Shown piece by piece: positions 6,923-10,446 of a DNA stretch of 10,446 nt. The notes beneath the pieces were generated by a model. It saw only the letters and a program-made list of their open reading frames with translations, had not been told where the DNA came from and searched no databases. Both the position numbers and the translations under genes were made by a program. The DNA is from Nitrospira sp. (GTDB lineage: Bacteria > Nitrospirota > Thermodesulfovibrionia > Thermodesulfovibrionales > SM23-35), in contig VGWY01000082.1 in the NCBI GenBank assembly GCA_016873575.1, positions 1 through 10,446 of the forward strand, written 5' to 3'. Position 1 is the first letter of the stretch. The number at the start of each line of letters is the position of its first letter.

Positions 6923-7046
6923 GCCCATTAATTGGTTATTTCTTATGCCCTTCTATCGCCTTTCTCTTTAAGTTGTATAGAGTCAGGTTACAGATGAGTT
7001 CCACGTAATCTTTCTTTTTAAAGGAAATCCACTGTAAAATACATTC

Positions 7047-7052
7047 TATAAT
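7047..7052 (+). promoter_or_regulatory. Candidate -10 box for murA
   Basis: A perfect TATAAT lies on the plus strand. No good -35 box is found 16-18 bp upstream (the bases there read GGAAATCC), so the promoter call is moderate at best. If used, transcription would start near 7059, at the very edge of the MITE-like element. The murA mRNA would then carry almost the whole element in a leader of about 167 bases. A second -10-like hexamer, TATACT at 7171-7176, lies inside the element but also lacks a -35 box. Confidence 0.35.
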
Positions 7053-7055
7053 AAC

Positions 7056-7192
7056 TTGAGAGCGCTGAAAAAGCCTTCAATTCTTCAACGTGTCATACTG
7101 AATTTGTTTCAGTATCTAATACTACAATTAATGTTTATGAGACCCTGAACCAAGTTCAGGGTGACAAAAATATACTTTTTCAGCAGTCTCAA
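7056..7192. mobile_element. MITE-like element with terminal inverted repeats and two hairpins
   Basis: The ends TTGAGAGCGCTGAAAAAG (7056-7073) and CTTTTTCAGCAGTCTCAA (7175-7192) are inverted repeats matching at 16 of 18 positions. AACTT occurs at 7053-7057 and again at 7191-7195, which could be a 5-bp target duplication around a 133-bp element at 7058-7190. Inside are two perfect hairpins: ATACTGAA / TTCAGTAT (7095-7102 with 7108-7115, loop 5) and ACCCTGAAC / GTTCAGGGT (7142-7150 with 7154-7162, loop 3). GTCA at 7092-7095 can also pair with TGAC at 7162-7165. There is no coding capacity. It looks like a short non-autonomous element moved by a transposase encoded elsewhere; I cannot name the parent family. 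Confidence 0.65.
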
Positions 7193-7225
7193 CTTACGTG
7201 CATAGCAAAATTCAGGAGTATAACT

Positions 7226-8479
7226 GTGGATAAACTAATCATTCGTGGCGGTAAAAGACTGAAAGGCGAGGTTGAGATAAGCGGGGCAAAGAATGCAGCT
7301 CTTCCTGTCATAGCATCATCCCTCCTTGCATCAGGTACAAGCACTATTACCAGGGTTCCTAATCTGAAGGATGTCCATACTATTGGCAAGCTACTCACCT
7401 ACTTTGGATCAAAATTCAACTATGAAAAGAATCAGGTAATTATAAATACAGAAAAGGTCAATAACCCTGAGGCTCCTTATGAATTTGTGAGGACGATGCG
7501 TGCATCTGTCCTTGTACTGGGGCCGTTGCTGGCGAGATTTGGCAGGGCAAGGGTATCTCTTCCAGGAGGATGTGCTATTGGTGCAAGGCCCATAAACCTT
7601 CATCTGATGGGTTTTGAAAAGATGGGCGCAAAGATAGAACTCGAATCCGGGTATGTTATTGCAAAGGTAAAGAAACTGAAAGGTGCATCTATTTATTTTG
7701 ATATCCCAACAGTTACGGGGACAGAAAACCTGATGATGGCTGCATCCCTTGCAAAAGGCAAAACCTTACTGGAAAATGCAGCAAGGGAGCCTGAAGTAAT
7801 TGATCTCGCAAATGCTCTTATCTCAATGGGTGCTAAGATCAAAGGTGCGGGAGAGAGCATTATTGAGATAGAGGGTGTAGATGAGTTGAAGCCAATCAGT
7901 TATTCAATAATTCCTGACAGGATTGAAACAGGGACATTTATGACGATTGCAGGTATCACAGGTGGTAATATTATCATAAAAGGGTGCAGGATTGAACATC
8001 TTGATGCAGTGATAATGAAGCTTCAAGAGGTGGGGCTTGTATTTGAGCATGTCTCTGAAGGCATCCGTGTCATCGGCCCCTCAAGGCCAACATCTACTGA
8101 TGTGAAGACAATGCCATATCCTGGTTTTCCAACAGACATGCAGGCACAATTCATGGCACTGATGAGCATTGCTGAAGGGACAAGTATTATCAAGGAGACA
8201 ATCTTTGAAAACAGATTTATGCATGTTGCAGAGCTCAGAAGAATGGGGGCAAATATTACGGTGGAAGGTGGTACCGCTACCGTGAGAGGTGTTAGAAGGC
8301 TCAAGTGTGCGCCTCTTATGGCAACTGATTTAAGGGCAAGTGCATCGCTTGTTGTTGCAGCTCTTGCTGCAGAGGGAGAGACAAGTATCCACAGGATTTA
8401 TCACCTTGACAGAGGGTATGAGAAGATGGAAGAGAAACTCAAGAAACTCGGTGCAGATGTCAGAAGAGTCAAAGAGTGA
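7226..8479 (+). CDS. murA: UDP-N-acetylglucosamine 1-carboxyvinyltransferase MurA
   Basis: MurA transfers enolpyruvate from phosphoenolpyruvate to UDP-GlcNAc, the first committed step of peptidoglycan synthesis in the cytoplasm, and is the fosfomycin target. The 417-residue length is normal. Key residues are all present: K22-N23 in SGAKNAALP, R92 in TMRAS, the active-site loop cysteine C116 in LPGGCAIGARP (so fosfomycin-sensitive in principle), D304 in YPGFPTDMQAQ, R370 in ATDLRASA and R396 in HLDRGYE. The two-domain inside-out barrel pattern is followed throughout. The start is GTG at 7226, with AGGAG (7214-7218) seven bases upstream and the family N-terminus MDKLIIRGGKRLKGEVEISG. The gene stands alone, divergent from the toxin-antitoxin operon and convergent with glgP. 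Its leader probably contains the MITE-like element. Confidence 0.97.
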   Translation: MDKLIIRGGKRLKGEVEISGAKNAALPVIASSLLASGTSTITRVPNLKDVHTIGKLLTYFGSKFNYEKNQVIINTEKVNNPEAPYEFVRTMRASVLVLGPLLARFGRARVSLPGGCAIGARPINLHLMGFEKMGAKIELESGYVIAKVKKLKGASIYFDIPTVTGTENLMMAASLAKGKTLLENAAREPEVIDLANALISMGAKIKGAGESIIEIEGVDELKPISYSIIPDRIETGTFMTIAGITGGNIIIKGCRIEHLDAVIMKLQEVGLVFEHVSEGIRVIGPSRPTSTDVKTMPYPGFPTDMQAQFMALMSIAEGTSIIKETIFENRFMHVAELRRMGANITVEGGTATVRGVRRLKCAPLMATDLRASASLVVAALAAEGETSIHRIYHLDRGYEKMEEKLKKLGADVRRVKE

Positions 8480-8497
8480 AGGAGTGATGGAGTGATG
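8474..8497 (+). repeat. Three 8-bp tandem repeats across the murA stop codon
   Basis: GAGTGAAG, GAGTGATG and GAGTGATG follow each other directly at 8474-8481, 8482-8489 and 8490-8497. The first copy contains the murA stop codon TGA. Murein and glycogen genes converge here with 21 bp between stops, and no stem-loop terminator is visible in the gap. Confidence 0.7.
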
Positions 8498-8500
8498 GTC

Positions 8501-10234
8501 TTATCTAATGTATGCATCGGTGACATATCTTCGCATCATCCTGTGGCAATTGAAATAATAAGCATTTTTCCCAATGGCATTCTGCATCATTCGAATCCAG
8601 ACATGCCTGTTATCGTAAAAGAGAGGGATGATAATATTTTCGAGTTTCTCATAGAGGTCATCAGCATCCCTCGTATCCATATTATCAATTAATGTTGTCT
8701 CATCAGGGTTTGGACCAATAGACCAGCCAGTAAATCCCTCGATGTGGCCCTCTATCCACCACCCGTCAAGTACGCTGAAATTTATTACTCCATTATGGGC
8801 CGCCTTCATACCGCTTGTTCCTGATGCTTCTCTGGGCCTTAATGGGGTGTTCAGCCATACATCAACACCGGAAACCATTTTGAGTGCGGTGTCCATATTA
8901 TGATTTTTGAGATAAGCCATTTTAATCTTGTCCTTCAACCGCTCTTTGATAGAAAATATCTTCTCTATTAGCCTTTTACCTGAATCGTCCTTTGGGTGCG
9001 CCTTACCAGCATAGATAATCTGAAGTTTCTCTGCTCCTATCCTTTCGAGCCTTTCAATATTGCTGAATATCAGATCAGCCCTTTTATATGCAGTTGCCCT
9101 TCGTGCAAATCCTATGGTAAGAATGTCTGGATCCATCTCAACACCTGTATTTGCTCTGACATAATCGAAAAGGATCTTTTTTGCCTCTATATGTGTACTC
9201 CAGATCTCTTCATCAGGTATGCGTCCAACCCTCACAAATAACTCTGGTTCATTAGCCCATCCAGGAAGATATTTATCATACAGCTTTTTAAAACTGTCAC
9301 ATGTCCATGTATATGTATGCACACCATTTGTGATGGAACTGATTTCATATCCGGGAAACATGTTCCGTGAAACCTCCATATGTTTCTTTGCAACTCCATT
9401 AATAAATTCACTCAGATTCAGTCCAAGGAGGGTCATATTCAGAGAATCCTTACCAGCAAGTTCTTTTAAAACATTGAGCGGAATCAGTTCACCCATAATC
9501 CTTGATACGAGGTCATAGGGAAACCTGTCATGGCCAGCTTCAACAGGAGTATGTGTTGTGAATACACAAAGGTCTTTTACCTTTTCTGTATCCCATACCA
9601 GTTTTTCATCCCACACATCTTCGATTGGCCTTTTAAACATATTCAGGAGCTCGAGGGTCAATAGACTTGAATGACCTTCATTCATATGATATTTCTTTAT
9701 TTCAAACCCAATCTCGTGCAGAATCCTCACACCACCAATGCCAAGGACTATCTCCTGCTTCAGCCGGTATGCCTGCTCACCACCATAGAGGTAGGAAGTA
9801 ATCTCCCGATCATCAGGCATATTTCCATCTACATCCGTATCAAGGAAGAAGATTGGCACAATACCGCCTATGATGCTTTTTACATTGAATTGCCATGCCT
9901 GCACCATGACATCCCTTCCTTCAATTTGGACAGTAATCTTTGTAGGGAGGAGCTTCATGTATCGGGATGGTTCCCATGGGTCAGGGGACTCTATCTGCCT
10001 CCCGTTTTCATCCAGAATCTGTCTGAAATATCCCTTTCGACAGATAAGGGTGACTGCAATCATCGGGAGTTTGAGGTCAGCGGCTGTTTTTATGGTATCT
10101 CCTGCAAGGACACCAAGGCCACCACTATAGGTAGGGATATCATTCTGAATGCCTATCTCCATGGAAAAGTAGGCTATCTTGGGTTGTTTCGTAAGTTCGA
10201 GAAGTTCATCAGTCATAGAATGCATGTCCATCAT
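8501..10234 (-). CDS. glgP: Alpha-glucan phosphorylase, short form (GT35)
   Basis: The enzyme releases glucose 1-phosphate from the non-reducing ends of alpha-1,4-glucans (glycogen or maltodextrin), using pyridoxal phosphate. The 577-residue protein has the glycine-rich substrate/phosphate loop TYSGGLGVLAGD (35-46), KYHMNEGHSS (181-190), ITNGVHTYTW (301-310), the basic block GFARRATAYKRADL (375-388) and the PLP site EASGTSGMKAAHNG (469-482) with K477 as the Schiff-base lysine. It lacks the N-terminal extension of the longer bacterial and archaeal members and the regulatory segment of the E. coli/animal type, so it belongs with the compact subgroup. The start ATG at 10234 has GAGG seven bases upstream; two further in-frame ATGs follow within seven codons. 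The start overlaps the stop of the upstream DUF167 gene (ATGA), which points to co-transcription from outside the window. Confidence 0.93.
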   Translation of the reverse strand: MMDMHSMTDELLELTKQPKIAYFSMEIGIQNDIPTYSGGLGVLAGDTIKTAADLKLPMIAVTLICRKGYFRQILDENGRQIESPDPWEPSRYMKLLPTKITVQIEGRDVMVQAWQFNVKSIIGGIVPIFFLDTDVDGNMPDDREITSYLYGGEQAYRLKQEIVLGIGGVRILHEIGFEIKKYHMNEGHSSLLTLELLNMFKRPIEDVWDEKLVWDTEKVKDLCVFTTHTPVEAGHDRFPYDLVSRIMGELIPLNVLKELAGKDSLNMTLLGLNLSEFINGVAKKHMEVSRNMFPGYEISSITNGVHTYTWTCDSFKKLYDKYLPGWANEPELFVRVGRIPDEEIWSTHIEAKKILFDYVRANTGVEMDPDILTIGFARRATAYKRADLIFSNIERLERIGAEKLQIIYAGKAHPKDDSGKRLIEKIFSIKERLKDKIKMAYLKNHNMDTALKMVSGVDVWLNTPLRPREASGTSGMKAAHNGVINFSVLDGWWIEGHIEGFTGWSIGPNPDETTLIDNMDTRDADDLYEKLENIIIPLFYDNRHVWIRMMQNAIGKNAYYFNCHRMMRRYVTDAYIR

Positions 10235-10446
10235 TTTATTACCTCAAAAATCTTTTGTCTCGATGTCTGACCCTTAAGTAAAGAAATCCCAGATTTGGTA
10301 ACCCCAAAATATTCTGATAGAATCTTTATTACGGCCTGATTAGCCTTACCCTCCTGTGGCTTTTCCTTGACCCAAACGGAGAAAGTATTCTCCCCTCTCT
10401 CTTCGATTCTTTCCTGTTTTGCATTGGGTTTTACCGTAACTGAAAT
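10231..10446 (-). CDS. DUF167 (YggU) family protein, C-terminal part
   Basis: The last 71 codons of a small gene enter from the right edge and end at TGA 10233-10231. The visible protein begins ISVTVKPNAKQERIEE and contains SVWVKEKPQEGKANQAVIKI, YFGVTKSGISLLKGQTSRQK and the end IFEVIK. The V-KPNAK start, the P-x-EGKAN-A loop, the EYFGV-KS strand and the G-TSR-K end are the marks of the DUF167/YggU family, whose members are around 75-100 residues. Only a few N-terminal residues are probably missing. The function of the family is not established. The stop overlaps the glgP start codon by ATGA, so the two genes are likely translated in a coupled way, and the glgP ribosome-binding site lies within this gene. 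Confidence 0.88.
   Translation of the reverse strand: MSVTVKPNAKQERIEERGENTFSVWVKEKPQEGKANQAVIKILSEYFGVTKSGISLLKGQTSRQKIFEVIK

Larger units (their letters stand above)
6848..7225. other. Divergent intergenic region between the antitoxin gene and murA
   Basis: These 378 bases hold, from left to right: the antitoxin leader and its promoter/operators (6848-6922), an AT-rich stretch with nothing recognisable (about 6923-7046), a perfect TATAAT facing murA (7047-7052), a MITE-like element (about 7056-7192), and the murA ribosome-binding site (7214-7218). I found no small gene with a convincing start and no RNA gene. It marks the change from accessory to core genes. Confidence 0.7.

Noticed and set aside
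6464..6931. Plus-strand open frame of 155 codons opposite the DUF433 gene
   Set aside because: It is antisense to a well-supported gene, has a Cys/Phe-rich low-quality composition, and resembles no family I know.
7142..7162. The ACCCTGAAC hairpin as an intrinsic terminator
   Set aside because: The stem is good, but it is followed by GACAAAAATATAC and not by a T-run on the plus strand. It is better explained as an internal hairpin of the MITE-like element.
9671..10270. Plus-strand open frame of 199 codons opposite glgP
   Set aside because: It is antisense to a phosphorylase with intact motifs, and its composition is typical of a shadow frame.

Overview
The window looks like a moderately AT-rich bacterial chromosome. 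A Nitrospirota or deltaproteobacterial-type Gram-negative would fit murA next to a short GT35 glucan phosphorylase, but the taxon is only a guess from protein style. It joins an accessory defence block (about 1-6930) to a housekeeping block (about 7040-10446).

Accessory block, all on the minus strand, read from right to left. A DUF433 antitoxin-like gene and a DUF5615 PIN-like toxin gene (6847-6078) overlap by 4 bp and sit behind a recognisable promoter with two small palindromes. A Type I restriction-modification operon follows: hsdR (6028-3821), an unrecognised 243-residue gene (3819-3088), hsdM (3086-1602) and hsdS (1600-395). The three internal junctions all have the form TAA-N-ATG, so the four genes were evidently assembled and translated as one coupled unit. 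The hsdR product lacks the first part of its nuclease domain and has no good start signal, so restriction may be lost while methylation persists. After hsdS comes the first 56 codons of a DUF6932-like gene (339-172), cut by the left end of an IS21-family element (171-1). That end carries four copies of a transposase-binding-type repeat at exact 23-bp spacing and the first nine codons of istA.

Boundary, 6848-7225. This 378-bp divergent intergenic region holds the toxin-antitoxin promoter and operator-like palindromes, a perfect TATAAT likely serving murA, and a 133-137 bp MITE-like element with terminal inverted repeats and two internal hairpins, inserted in the murA leader.

Housekeeping block. 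murA (7226-8479, plus strand) encodes the first committed step of peptidoglycan synthesis with all key residues present. It converges on glgP (10234-8501, minus strand), a short-form alpha-glucan phosphorylase with its PLP lysine. glgP overlaps by ATGA the end of a DUF167/YggU-family gene that enters from the right edge.

The most interesting points are the unknown gene built into the R-M operon, the decapitated HsdR, the toxin-antitoxin pair beside the R-M system with its palindromic control region, and the MITE in the murA leader. No RNA genes or CRISPR arrays were seen.
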